The notes: generated from the sequence alone by a model not told the origin. DNA of 21,311 bases from an uncultured Erysipelotrichaceae bacterium (GCA_951801995.1 CATOOY010000016.1:1-21311); one strand, 5' to 3'. Counted from the first letter of the stretch, positions 5,625 through 13,856 are shown. A program made the numbers and translations.

Positions 5625-7650
5625 ATTTTTCTATCTTATAATCACAAGAAGAACACTTTATTTTTTTATTTTTTTCTGTTAACATACTAGAGCATTCAGG
5701 ACATTTTTCTCCTGTAGGTATATCCCAATAAGCTGTTTTACAAGATGGATAATTATTACATCCATAAAATATTTTTCCTCTTTTGCTTTTCTTCTCTACA
5801 ATTTTACCTTCACAATTTGGACATTTACATATTTCATGTATTTGTTGTTCATCTTGTTTAATATATTTACAAGTAGGGAAATTAGAACAAGCTACAAAAG
5901 AACCATACCTTCCATTTCGAATCACAAGTGGATGACCACAAGTAGGACAAGCCTCCCCTGTTTCCTCTGGCTTTTTCTTCTCTACTTTTTCTAAAGCTTC
6001 TGAAACAGAAGGAGCAAATTCCTTATAAAAAGAATCTAAGACTTCATACCAAACTTCTTTTCCATCTGCTATCTCATCCAAATCTTCTTCCATAGCTGCT
6101 GTATATTTTACATTGATAAGATGCTGAAAAGAATCTTGTAACTTATCTGTAATTTCAAATCCTATTTCTGTAGGAACAAATTTTTTTTCTACTACATTTA
6201 CATATCCTCTTTTTTTAAGAATATCAATTGTAGGTGCATAAGTACTAGGTCTACCAATACCTAATTCTTCCATCATTTTAATAAGTTTAGACTCTGTAAA
6301 ACGAGCAGGAGGATTGGTAAAATGTTGTTCTGCTTTTATCTCTAAAGAAGTCAAAACTTCTTTTTCTTTTATTTCTGGCAAAATACTATCTTTTGTATCT
6401 TCATAATCACCATATACTTTTAAATATCCATCAAAAGTAATAATTTGTCCTGTTGTTTTAAATTTATAATCTTGATTATCTAAAATGATTGTTGTATTTT
6501 CTGTAACAGCATTTTTCATTAAAGATGCAAGAGCACGAAAATAAATCATTCGATATAATTTATATTCATCAATAGTAAGATAAGGTTTTACAGATAAAGG
6601 AGTTCTATAAATACTAGTAGGACGAATAGCTTCATGTGCATCTTGTATATTTTCCTTTTTCTTTCCTTTTTTTATATACCCTACATATTCTTTTCCATAA
6701 TTTTGATCTATATAGGAATAAGTCTCTTTAATAAATTCATCTGATAAACGAATAGAGTCTGTACGCATATAAGTAATAAGACCCACTGTTTCATCTTCTA
6801 AAGCAATTCCTTCATATAATTTTTGAGCAACACTCATAGTCTTCTTAGAAGTGAAACCAAGTTTACTAGATGCCTCTTGCTGCATAGTACTTGTAATAAA
6901 AGGTGCTTTTGATTCCTTTTTCTTACTTTTCTTTTCCACAGATTCTACAACAAATGTATCTGTTAATTTTTCTAAAACAGCATCTGTTTCTTCTCTAGTA
7001 TGAAGCTCTATCTTCTCTTTTTGATAAGCAAATAAATCTGCTTCTATCGCTTCAAAAATAGAAGTAATAGTAAAATATTCCTCTTTTTGGAAAGCTTCTA
7101 TTTCTCTTTCTCTATCTACAATAAGCTTTAAAGCAACACTCTGCACTCTACCAGCTGAAGAACCAGATGTCTTAGATTGAATAAACTTACTCAAACGAAA
7201 ACCAATAATACGATCTAAAATTCTTCTTGTCTCTTGAGAATTTACTAAATTTTGATCTATTTTTCTTTTATTTTCAAATGCTTCTAATACAGCATTTTTG
7301 GTAATTTCATTAAATACAACTCGCTCATATTTATCTTCTTCTAATTGTAAAGCATCATAAAGGTGCCAACTAATTGCCTCTCCTTCACGATCAGGGTCCG
7401 TTGCAAGATACACCTTTTCTGCATCTTTCGCATCTTTTTTAAGTGCATCAATAACTGATTTTTTTCCCTTTATAGGAACATAATCTGGAGCAAACTTATT
7501 TTCAATATCTACTCCAAAGCCAAATTTTCCTTTAGTAGAAAGATCACGAATATGTCCCTTAGAAGCCACAACTTTATATGCAGGTCCCAAATAAGAGCCA
7601 ATAGGTCCTGTTTTATGAGGAGATTCCACTATTACTAGTTTTTTACCCAT
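5623..7650 (-). CDS. topA: DNA topoisomerase I (type IA)
   Basis: Relaxes negatively supercoiled DNA through a transient 5'-phosphotyrosine link. The 675-residue protein opens with the Toprim domain (KLVIVESPHK; acidic cluster DPDREGE at 85-91), continues into the type IA core with catalytic Tyr294 (GLITYMRTDS) and GIGRPSTYAP, and ends with three zinc-finger-like modules: CPTCGHPL with a CSNFPTC partner, CPNCEGK with CNNYPSC, and a last one, CPECSSM with CSSC. The motif usually written ESPAKAKTI reads ESPHKTGPI here; the key acidic residues are unchanged. The start at 7650 has AGGAAGG in front. An ATG 24 bases upstream lies almost inside the -10 box and has no ribosome site, so it was rejected. 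It has its own promoter and terminator and lies upstream of the xer operon. Confidence 0.97.
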   Translation of the reverse strand: MGKKLVIVESPHKTGPIGSYLGPAYKVVASKGHIRDLSTKGKFGFGVDIENKFAPDYVPIKGKKSVIDALKKDAKDAEKVYLATDPDREGEAISWHLYDALQLEEDKYERVVFNEITKNAVLEAFENKRKIDQNLVNSQETRRILDRIIGFRLSKFIQSKTSGSSAGRVQSVALKLIVDREREIEAFQKEEYFTITSIFEAIEADLFAYQKEKIELHTREETDAVLEKLTDTFVVESVEKKSKKKESKAPFITSTMQQEASSKLGFTSKKTMSVAQKLYEGIALEDETVGLITYMRTDSIRLSDEFIKETYSYIDQNYGKEYVGYIKKGKKKENIQDAHEAIRPTSIYRTPLSVKPYLTIDEYKLYRMIYFRALASLMKNAVTENTTIILDNQDYKFKTTGQIITFDGYLKVYGDYEDTKDSILPEIKEKEVLTSLEIKAEQHFTNPPARFTESKLIKMMEELGIGRPSTYAPTIDILKKRGYVNVVEKKFVPTEIGFEITDKLQDSFQHLINVKYTAAMEEDLDEIADGKEVWYEVLDSFYKEFAPSVSEALEKVEKKKPEETGEACPTCGHPLVIRNGRYGSFVACSNFPTCKYIKQDEQQIHEICKCPNCEGKIVEKKSKRGKIFYGCNNYPSCKTAYWDIPTGEKCPECSSMLTEKNKKIKCSSCDYKIEK

Positions 7651-7678
7651 ACTATCCCTTCCTTTTGAATTCATTATC

Positions 7679-7707
7679 TTTATACACTATCTCTTTTGAA
7701 TTGTCAA
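7679..7707 (-). promoter_or_regulatory. topA: Promoter of topA
   Basis: On the minus strand TTGACA (7707-7702) and TATAAA (7684-7679) are 17 bases apart. The start of transcription would fall near 7672, which excludes the ATG at 7674 as translation start. Confidence 0.75.
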
Positions 7708-7746
7708 TTCACATTCGTAATATATTTATATTTATGAAAAAATATT

Positions 7747-8415
7747 TTATGATTTTTTTAGATAAACTCTTTCTTTTACATTAGGTTCATAAACTAAATT
7801 GGGTCTAAAAAAAGAAAAAGGATTCGAACCATATTTTAATTTTTTTGAAGCTTCATGAGCATTTATAAAAGATATTTTTCCGTTTTTAGCAAGAGATGTC
7901 ATAAAATTACATTTTGTATCTTTAGAAGAATGTACAATATGAGAAATTTGTCCTTCAGTAAGATTATCAGGATATCCATATTCTTCTAAATACGAATCTA
8001 AAGAAACAGCATCTACTATATAAAGATGAGAAGGAAGTGTACGTAAAATAGTAGAAACATCCATCATTCCTTCAAATAAAGAAAAAGAAGCCATAGAATC
8101 CATACTATTTTCCATTTTTTCTAAAGAATAACTATAAAATAAAGCAAATTCAAATAAAGAAGTGCTTTCATTACAAAAAGGAGAAGAAAAAAATGTTTGA
8201 ATTTCTGGATAACCTACACAATTTACAAGATCCACAGCTAATTTTTTAGTACGAGCAAATAAGATAGGTCGAACTTTTGGAAATATATTATTAGGCACTT
8301 CTATAGAATTTTGATTTCTTTTTAAAGAAGTATGATGAAAAAAGACTTCCTTATTATAAAAAATAAGATTCCCGATTCCTAAAGTATTTCTTGAAATAGT
8401 TTTTTCCTTTGACAT
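7747..8415 (-). CDS. Hypothetical protein upstream of topA
   Basis: I do not recognise this 222-residue protein. It is soluble by inspection, with no signal peptide or transmembrane helix. The N-terminus reads MSKEKTISRNTLGIGNLIFY with FFHHTSL further on. The middle is rich in Ser, Met and Phe (SLEKMENSMDSMASFSLFEG), and the C-terminal part contains a predicted helix-rich block (LTEGQISHIVHSSKDTKCNF) and ends in a basic tail. AGAAGGT lies 6 bases before the ATG. It stands alone between the topA promoter and its own strong promoter at 8438-8466, and the hairpin at 8470-8490 lies just upstream of that promoter. Its base use matches its neighbours, so there is no sign of recent transfer. The existence of the gene is secure; the function is unknown. 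Confidence 0.8.
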   Translation of the reverse strand: MSKEKTISRNTLGIGNLIFYNKEVFFHHTSLKRNQNSIEVPNNIFPKVRPILFARTKKLAVDLVNCVGYPEIQTFFSSPFCNESTSLFEFALFYSYSLEKMENSMDSMASFSLFEGMMDVSTILRTLPSHLYIVDAVSLDSYLEEYGYPDNLTEGQISHIVHSSKDTKCNFMTSLAKNGKISFINAHEASKKLKYGSNPFSFFRPNLVYEPNVKERVYLKKS

Positions 8416-8437
8416 AAAATTACCTTCTTAGATAAAT

Positions 8438-8466
8438 AGAATATAAAAATATATATTTTTTGTCAA
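8438..8466 (-). promoter_or_regulatory. Promoter of the 222-residue hypothetical gene
   Basis: On the minus strand TTGACA (8466-8461) and TATTCT (8443-8438) have an exact 17-base spacer that is almost pure A/T. A perfect inverted repeat (8470-8490) ends three bases upstream of the -35 box. Confidence 0.75.
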
Positions 8467-8469
8467 CAA

Positions 8470-8490
8470 CCCTGTACGAAAAGTACAGGG
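8470..8490. repeat. Perfect 8-bp inverted repeat next to a promoter (operator or terminator)
   Basis: CCCTGTAC (8470-8477), loop GAAAA and GTACAGGG (8483-8490) form a perfect GC-containing hairpin, unusual in such AT-rich DNA. On the minus strand the 3' side is TTGTTGACAAAAAA, which is only weakly U-rich, so it is a poor terminator. Its contact with the -35 box at 8461-8466 makes an operator plausible. Confidence 0.55.
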
Positions 8491-8504
8491 CTTAATTTAC
8501 TATC

Positions 8505-8525
8505 AAAAACAGAGACAAATCTCTT
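8505..8525 (-). terminator. Weak intrinsic terminator after the cupin gene
   Basis: On the minus strand AGAGA (8524-8520), loop TTTG and TCTCT (8515-8511) are followed by G and TTTTT. The stem is only five pairs; the hairpin at 8470-8490 may assist. Confidence 0.45.
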
Positions 8526-8552
8526 GTTTATTTACATTTTTTAATTAATAAT

Positions 8553-8897
8553 TTATTTAACAATTTTATGTTGTTCTTTACTCCAAGCAGGTGTACAAGA
8601 CATAGAAACAATACAGTATGTTGAATCCCAATAATACTTCTCATTCAAATCTATTAAAATAGAATCTCCTTTTTCAAACTCAACACAATTATTTTCAAAA
8701 TATAATTTTCCATTTCCATCAAGAATATAAACTAATTCTTTACTAACAGTATTTACACAAAATCCACTTTCTGGATATCTTCCTGTTATAGTTGCAATTC
8801 CTAAATCTATATCTTTATCATGAAAAGAATATTCTAATGTTTTACACTTATCACTATTAGAACCTTTAACAGCATTATTATTTTTTATAACTTGCAC
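8553..8897 (-). CDS. Small cupin-domain protein
   Basis: A 114-residue single-domain protein with a cupin beta-barrel pattern. Motif 1 lies around NTVSKELVYILDGNGKLYF (residues about 49-67), motif 2 around VEFEKGDSILIDLNEKYYW (residues about 72-90). The metal-binding histidines of classical cupins (H-x-H and the motif-2 H) are missing; N, S, E and Y occupy those places, so it may be a non-metal sugar or small-ligand binder. The start is GTG with AAGGAG 8 bases upstream; the nearby ATG opens a frame that stops within seven codons. It lies 67 bases downstream of the UcpA-like dehydrogenase gene with no terminator between them, so the two may be co-transcribed and linked to the same substrate. 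That functional link is inference. Confidence 0.75.
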   Translation of the reverse strand: MQVIKNNNAVKGSNSDKCKTLEYSFHDKDIDLGIATITGRYPESGFCVNTVSKELVYILDGNGKLYFENNCVEFEKGDSILIDLNEKYYWDSTYCIVSMSCTPAWSKEQHKIVK

Positions 8898-8964
8898 GAT
8901 TTCATCTCCTTTACTTATTTTAACTAATTTCCTGTATAAGTTATTTTTCTATCCATAAACAGAG

Positions 8965-9744
8965 TTAAACCCCTACACTCTTTGTTTCTGGTAACGTAGA
9001 ACCTCCATCTATTACAAATTCAGCTCCTGTAATATAAGAAGATTCATCACTAGCTAGAAAAGCAGCAAGTTCCCCAAGTTCATGAATAGTCCCAAGTCTT
9101 CCCATAGGAATCCCTTCAGCTATTCCATCAATAACAGCATTTGGATTTTTAGAATCTGTTTCTTTAGCAATTCCTTCTACCATAGGAGTCATAATATAAC
9201 CAGGTAAAATTGCATTCACACGAATATTTTTAGGAACCATTTCTCTAGCAAGTGCTTTTGTAAAACCAATAAGACCTGCTTTTGTAGTTGCATAAGCAAC
9301 CTCTCCAGGATCTGCCACCATAGGACCTGTAACAGAAGCTAGATTCACAATAGATCCCTTTTCCATATGTGCTAAAACTTCCTTTGTAACATTCCAAGTT
9401 CCTTTTAAATTGGTATCAAAATGTAGATCCCTAATTTCATCAGTCATTTCTTCAAATAAAGCAAGTTTAGCAACACCTGCATTATTCACAAGAATATCAA
9501 TAGTATAATATTTTTCAGCTACCTTATCCATCACTTCTTTTAACTTTTTTTTATCACAGATATCACATACATATCCTTCTACCTCATACCCTTGTTTTCT
9601 CAAAGAAGCAGCTACTTCTTCTACTTTAGGAGAGTAGTCTAAAATAACTACCTTTGCACCATATTTTAAGAATGTTTCTACAATACCAAGCCCATTTCCC
9701 ATCGCACCACCTGTTACTAGTGCCACTTTATTTTCTAATTTCAT
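8965..9744 (-). CDS. ucpA: Short-chain dehydrogenase/reductase, UcpA-like
   Basis: A cytoplasmic NAD(P)-dependent oxidoreductase of the SDR superfamily, 259 residues. The Rossmann nucleotide site is TGGAMGNGLG (11-20), the structural NNAG lies at 87-90, and the catalytic tetrad is Asn112, Ser137, Tyr151 and Lys155 (YATTKAG). The segments VADPGEVAYA, VNAILPGYIMTPM, GELAAFLASDESSYITGAE and the C-terminal VIDGGSTLPETKSVG closely match what I recall of enterobacterial UcpA, whose physiological substrate is not settled. The ATG has a near-perfect site (GAGGTGATTAT). A possible -10 (TATAGT, 9768-9763) lies upstream, but the -35 is poor. It is divergent from the two-repeat protein at 9854 and may form an operon with the cupin gene downstream. 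SDR identity is certain; the UcpA name is likely. Confidence 0.9.
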   Translation of the reverse strand: MKLENKVALVTGGAMGNGLGIVETFLKYGAKVVILDYSPKVEEVAASLRKQGYEVEGYVCDICDKKKLKEVMDKVAEKYYTIDILVNNAGVAKLALFEEMTDEIRDLHFDTNLKGTWNVTKEVLAHMEKGSIVNLASVTGPMVADPGEVAYATTKAGLIGFTKALAREMVPKNIRVNAILPGYIMTPMVEGIAKETDSKNPNAVIDGIAEGIPMGRLGTIHELGELAAFLASDESSYITGAEFVIDGGSTLPETKSVGV

Positions 9745-9798
9745 ATAATCACCTCTATTTTTACTATATCACAAATTTCAGCTTTATAAAAAAGAAGA

Positions 9799-9827
9799 TT
9801 GCCTACTTTACAAAAAAGTGTTAAAAT
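9799..9827 (+). promoter_or_regulatory. Promoter of the two-repeat protein gene
   Basis: TTGCCT (9799-9804) and TAAAAT (9822-9827) are spaced by 17 bases, followed by AGGAG 8 bases before the ATG at 9854. A short inverted repeat GTGTT...AACAC overlaps the -10 box. Confidence 0.55.
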
Positions 9828-9853
9828 AAAAAAACACGTTAGGAGAAATTATT

Positions 9854-10834
9854 ATGTATAAAATGAATTTAAATTTAAACAATTATTATTTAGGAATTAT
9901 TAAAAAACATCCCAACAATTATAAAAATCATTTTATAGGAAATCAGGGGTGGGATCCTTTTGCAGATATAGAGGAAGATATTGCTATAGAAATAGGTGTT
10001 CCTACTATTGTAATAAAAGATAAAGATACCTTTAGAGATATTCGGTATAGTCGTTTTAAAGGAGAAATAAAGTATACTCTAAATACATACAATGCAAAAG
10101 GAATTATGCTCACACATATAAGTCCATTTTTAAATTATTTTGATGACTTTTCTAAATATCCAATGATATATACAAAATCACAAAATATATATGCTACAAA
10201 ATTACAAGATTACTTACCTTATCTTATTTTACCAAACTATGATGGAAGTGAACGTATCTACCCACAAGACATAGAACCGATTGATATATTTTATGATCGT
10301 TATATAAATGATTTTTGTATAGAAGATATAGAAAAAGACATGGACAACCCCTATAGCTTAGAAAACTATTATATTGGAATTATTGTATGTGATAAAGACT
10401 ATTATAAAAAACCATATAGTAACCGTTTCTTAGGACATATAAATTTTGATCCCTTTGCAGATATAGGCCTGGAAGATGGGATAAAATATGGAGTTCCAAC
10501 TTTACTATATAAAAAAGAAAGTACATATCATGACATAATGTGGAAAAGATTTGATAACGAATTAAAATATAAATTGGGTGATTGGAATCAAATGGGTATA
10601 AAATTAATTCATATAGAACCCTTTTTAAAATGGTATCCTTTTAAAGATATTTTAAAATATCCAGTTATTACACAAACAGCAAACAATGAAAAAATGAGAG
10701 AAATACAAAGACAAATGCCTTTTCTAGCATCCTACAATCCTAAAATGAATTACTTTGATATAGAAATGATAGATGAAGAACCCATGTATAATATGTATAA
10801 TAATTTTTATCAAAAACAATTTATCAAAAAATAA
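9854..10834 (+). CDS. Unrecognised protein built of two tandem copies of one domain
   Basis: I do not recognise the family. The 326-residue protein is soluble, tyrosine- and acid-rich, and clearly internally duplicated. Copy 1 (residues about 10-150) and copy 2 (about 170-318) share NYYxGII, a YYK/NYK stretch, F(I/L)G followed by DPFADI, a GVPT strand, DI with RF further on, (E/K)YxL, G-I-x-L-x-H-I-x-PFL and a KYP stretch. The second copy ends in a tail rich in M, Y and N. The invariant Asp, His and aromatic positions could form a binding or catalytic site, but none matches a motif I know. It is transcribed opposite to its neighbours from promoter 9799-9827 and closed by the terminator at 10850-10880, so it is a single-gene unit. 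Confidence 0.85.
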   Translation: MYKMNLNLNNYYLGIIKKHPNNYKNHFIGNQGWDPFADIEEDIAIEIGVPTIVIKDKDTFRDIRYSRFKGEIKYTLNTYNAKGIMLTHISPFLNYFDDFSKYPMIYTKSQNIYATKLQDYLPYLILPNYDGSERIYPQDIEPIDIFYDRYINDFCIEDIEKDMDNPYSLENYYIGIIVCDKDYYKKPYSNRFLGHINFDPFADIGLEDGIKYGVPTLLYKKESTYHDIMWKRFDNELKYKLGDWNQMGIKLIHIEPFLKWYPFKDILKYPVITQTANNEKMREIQRQMPFLASYNPKMNYFDIEMIDEEPMYNMYNNFYQKQFIKK

Positions 10835-10849
10835 GTATATATATTCAAG

Positions 10850-10880
10850 TTAGTAAGAGCAAAAGCTCTTTTTTTACTAA
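10850..10880. terminator. Intrinsic terminator after the two-repeat protein gene
   Basis: AAGAGC (10855-10860), loop AAAA and GCTCTT (10865-10870) run into further Ts. The outer TTAGTA/TACTAA bases can extend the stem. It works best on the plus strand and lies between two convergent genes. Confidence 0.85.
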
Positions 10881-10934
10881 AAATATTTTATAAATCCACT
10901 CTAGATATCAAATAGAATAAGAACTATACAAAAA

Positions 10935-10963
10935 AGAAAAAATTCCTATATAAAATAGAAATT
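10935..10963 (-). terminator. Intrinsic terminator of the dehydratase-activase operon
   Basis: On the minus strand a nine-pair stem with one G-U pair (10963-10955 with 10949-10941) and a five-base loop is followed by a short T-run. It starts right after the activase stop codon. Confidence 0.7.
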
Positions 10964-10964
10964 T

Positions 10965-11903
10965 CTATCTAGAACCAACCTCACATTTATTCCCAAATGT
11001 ATCAATATGTTTTCCATCTTTAAATATTCTTACAATATCACATCGATTTGGACAACCTCTACATTCTGTACCTCTTGTCTCAAAAGAAATATCACATACA
11101 TCTAAATTATATACTTTTTCACTTTCCATTTTTTTAGATAAAAGGGCAATGCCAATCGCACCCATCAAATGACTATTTTCATCTACAATTACATTGGTTT
11201 GTAAAGCCTCCTCAAAAAAGTGAACAACACCCTTGTTTTTACTAACACCACCTTGAAAAACAATAGGTTCCTTTATTTTCTTTCCCTTTCCAACATTATT
11301 TAAATAATTCATAACAATACTCTTACAAAGACCTGCTACAATATCTTTTTTAGGATAACCCACCTGTGCTTTATGAATCAAATCTGATTCAGCAAAAACA
11401 GTACAACGTGCAGCAATCTTAACAGGATTTTTAGAAGTCAGTGCCAAATCTCCAAAATCCTCTACATTGATATCAAGCCTCTTTGCTTGGCTAGATAAAA
11501 AAGATCCCGTTCCAGCTGCACAAAGTGTATTCATTGCATAATCTTTGATAATACCATTTTCAATCAAAATAATTTTAGAATCTTGTCCTCCTATTTCTAA
11601 AATGGTTTGTACATCTTTATGAAAATGCATCGTACCTACTGCATGTGCTGTAATTTCATTTTTAATAATAGAAGCATCTACCATAAGACCAATTAGTTTT
11701 CTAGCACTTCCTGTCGTCCCAATCCCCTTTATTTGAATATCACTAGGAAGCTCCTTTTTTAATAGAGAAATGAGTCTCTGTACTGCAGAAACAGGATTTC
11801 CCTCTGTCCATATATAAGAAGACGCTATTATAGTATCATTTTCATCCAATACCACACCCTTTGTAGAAATAGACCCAATATCAATTCCTAAGTATCCTTT
11901 CAT
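10965..11903 (-). CDS. Acyl-CoA dehydratase activase (BadF/HgdC-type ATPase)
   Basis: This is the ATP-driven electron-donating component for 2-hydroxyacyl-CoA dehydratase-type enzymes; homodimeric HgdC carries one [4Fe-4S] cluster between subunits. The 312-residue protein starts with the acetate/sugar-kinase-like phosphate loop GYLGIDIGSISTKG and has LEIGGQDSK at 103-110. It keeps the two cluster cysteines Cys128 (NTLCAAGTGSF) and Cys167 (AARCTVFAESD), close to the known C127/C166 of HgdC, and a third site FQGGVSKN. It also has a C-terminal extension absent from the minimal activase, with Cys281, Cys284, Cys288 and Cys307 (ECRGCPNRC...GNKCE), which looks like an additional metal or Fe-S site. 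The start overlaps the upstream stop (ATGA). The real partner and substrate are unknown because no canonical HgdA/HgdB pair is present. Confidence 0.9.
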   Translation of the reverse strand: MKGYLGIDIGSISTKGVVLDENDTIIASSYIWTEGNPVSAVQRLISLLKKELPSDIQIKGIGTTGSARKLIGLMVDASIIKNEITAHAVGTMHFHKDVQTILEIGGQDSKIILIENGIIKDYAMNTLCAAGTGSFLSSQAKRLDINVEDFGDLALTSKNPVKIAARCTVFAESDLIHKAQVGYPKKDIVAGLCKSIVMNYLNNVGKGKKIKEPIVFQGGVSKNKGVVHFFEEALQTNVIVDENSHLMGAIGIALLSKKMESEKVYNLDVCDISFETRGTECRGCPNRCDIVRIFKDGKHIDTFGNKCEVGSR

Positions 11904-12970
11904 TTATTCTTCCTCATTTCTATCATATCATAAAAAGCTTCTATCCTTGTTTTTATTCCCACCTCTGATGTAGCAGCATCAAAAGAAAAATAAATAATAG
12001 GTACATCATACTCTTTACAAATCTTATTTAAAATAGGCATTGCTCCTATTTCTGGCGTACAGAAAGAAGATTTCATATGAATAATACCATCATATTTTTT
12101 CATACATAAATACTTGCACCTAGCAACATTATCAGCTGCATCTGCACCCATTTTATAAGAAATATAATCCTTTGTTTTTTTAAGATATTTCTTTATTTTA
12201 TTTTTTTTCTCAAATAATAAATAATGTACATTGGTATACCTTAAAATAGCAATACCATACTTTGCAAGTTCATATTCGATATGATAATTTGCAAAAGGTT
12301 CCATTAAAGTATAAAGTTCCCCAATAATTCCAACCTTATATTTTTTATTTTTCTTTTTTTTAGGCAATTTTCTAAACTTATATTTATATTTTTGATATAA
12401 ATAAAACAAATGAAAAAATGATTTTGCTTTCGTAAAAGCCTTGAGCATTTCACCTTTTAAAGAAAGAAAACTCCCCTTTTTTTCTTCAAAGCCAATATTT
12501 TCTCTTATATAAAAGTCTATTTTATCCATATATTTAATCATTTTACTGCTAATAAAAACATAATAAATACTTTTCTTAGTAGAAAAAGTAATATCTATCT
12601 TTTTTAATTGTTCTCTTATCTCTTTTATATCCATTTTTCCCTTAGATACTAAATTTATATAAGTAAAATCATATCCAAGTTCCTTTAAAATTTCTTCCTG
12701 CAACTCTGCATAGTAACCATACCTACAGCCCCCACCAGCTTGCACAAGAATATTAGCACCTTTTTCTAAACATTCTATAAAAGTACCCAAAGTAAATTTA
12801 AAAGGCATACAAACAAACTCAGGACTATGTTTTACTCCAAGTTCTAAAGTTTTTTGTGTAATCATAGGTGGCATAATAATCTCTTCTTTTAAAATATGAG
12901 AAAGTAAATAATAAACAGGCACCATATAATCCCCCATAAGAGGAAAAGATATCTTTTTAGTACTGGACAA
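11900..12970 (-). CDS. 2-hydroxyacyl-CoA dehydratase-like protein (second of trio)
   Basis: A 356-residue member of the dehydratase-related proteins that are often fused to, or encoded beside, a BadF-type activase. It opens KISFPLMGDYMVPVYYLL. Cys54 lies in SPEFVCMPFKFTLG, Cys82 in QAGGGCRYGYY, and Cys285, Cys289 and Cys304 in a C-terminal part ending GIKTRIEAFYDMI, the same ending as the protein encoded next upstream; these are candidate Fe-S ligands. A lysine-rich stretch (PKKKKNKKYK) separates the halves. The likely start is TTG, overlapping the upstream gene by 14 bases and without a clear Shine-Dalgarno, which suggests coupled translation; internal ATGs at 12937 and 12925 are alternatives but would trim the conserved start. 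Its specific reaction is unknown. Confidence 0.8.
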   Translation of the reverse strand: MSSTKKISFPLMGDYMVPVYYLLSHILKEEIIMPPMITQKTLELGVKHSPEFVCMPFKFTLGTFIECLEKGANILVQAGGGCRYGYYAELQEEILKELGYDFTYINLVSKGKMDIKEIREQLKKIDITFSTKKSIYYVFISSKMIKYMDKIDFYIRENIGFEEKKGSFLSLKGEMLKAFTKAKSFFHLFYLYQKYKYKFRKLPKKKKNKKYKVGIIGELYTLMEPFANYHIEYELAKYGIAILRYTNVHYLLFEKKNKIKKYLKKTKDYISYKMGADAADNVARCKYLCMKKYDGIIHMKSSFCTPEIGAMPILNKICKEYDVPIIYFSFDAATSEVGIKTRIEAFYDMIEMRKNK

Positions 12971-13856
12971 GAATATCTAAAAAACTTTCTAAACGTGTTT
13001 CAATGCCTGCTGTTGCATTTATATCATCTATAATAAGATGTAAATAAGGTTTATGTATCTTTCTCATAGTAAGTTCATATACCAAACTATCTAAAGCACA
13101 AGGAAAACTAGATAAAAAGACAATACCATCAATATTAGGATAAGCATAAACAAGACTATCTAATTCTTTTTTACTAAAATGCCAATATAAACCAGGAGAT
13201 ATTTTTGTATGACCCCTATAAACAAGATTAGGATCTATATCATAAGATTTAATAGCCAAAATATTTTGTTTTTGCAAATACTTTAAAATATCCTTTCCAA
13301 TAAGAGAATCCTCCAAATTATAAGGATGAGAAACAATAAGTATTTTTCTTTGATCTTTTAAAAGTAAATCTCGCATCAAACGATGTCTTTTTTTATTTTC
13401 AACTTCCATCTCTTCCTTCGCTTCTTCATATGCTTGCATAGAAGTAATCATATCAATATAAAAATGTTTTCCCATATGAATAAAGCCTTCTAATTCACCC
13501 TCATGATGCATTTCATCTATATTATAATGAAGAATAGGAATAGAAAATAAATTATGAACAATATCATAAAGTGCTAAAAAATTAGTACAAGTTTGTTCAT
13601 CTAATCCAAAATTATCAATGCGAGGAACAACAATATAATCACATTTATCTTTTAAAAAATCAATATGTCCAAGAAGTATTTTCATAGGAAGACACATTTC
13701 ACTTTCCGCTAAAAAAGAACCTCTATCTAAAATTTGTTTATTTGTTTTAGGACTTACTACTACTTCAAATCCAAGTTTTTCAAAAAAAATCTGATATAAT
13801 TTACCATAGTAATAATAATAAAGAGCTCTTGGAATTCCTATTTTTATTTTTTCCAT
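12957..13856 (-). CDS. DUF2229/HgdB-like CoA-dehydratase-related protein (first of trio)
   Basis: A 299-residue protein of the type annotated as acyl-CoA dehydratase activase-related. It begins KIKIGIPRALYYYYYGKLY and has Cys55 in ESEMCLPMKILLGH, Cys72, Cys90 in the EQTCTNF segment, and Cys253 in SSFPCALDSLVYELTMR. Its C-terminus, DDINATAGIETRLESFLDIL, is clearly related to that of the next protein, so the two are distant paralogues. The start at 13856 (AGGTGAG, 3 bases of spacing) was preferred over a frame opening at 13910, because the latter lies inside the promoter. It heads the operon. In other bacteria the three functions can be one very large protein; here they are split. The substrate is unknown. 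Confidence 0.85.
   Translation of the reverse strand: MEKIKIGIPRALYYYYYGKLYQIFFEKLGFEVVVSPKTNKQILDRGSFLAESEMCLPMKILLGHIDFLKDKCDYIVVPRIDNFGLDEQTCTNFLALYDIVHNLFSIPILHYNIDEMHHEGELEGFIHMGKHFYIDMITSMQAYEEAKEEMEVENKKRHRLMRDLLLKDQRKILIVSHPYNLEDSLIGKDILKYLQKQNILAIKSYDIDPNLVYRGHTKISPGLYWHFSKKELDSLVYAYPNIDGIVFLSSFPCALDSLVYELTMRKIHKPYLHLIIDDINATAGIETRLESFLDILVQY

Noticed and set aside
7651..7674. Upstream ATG (7674) as topA start
   Set aside because: It lies within a few bases of the -10 box, so it is upstream of the predicted transcription start, and it has no ribosome site; the start at 7650 has AGGAAGG and the conserved first residues.
7708..7746. AT-only hairpin after the 222-residue gene
   Set aside because: The AAAAAAT/ATTTTTT-type match is expected by chance in this sequence and has no clear tail, so it was not called as a terminator.
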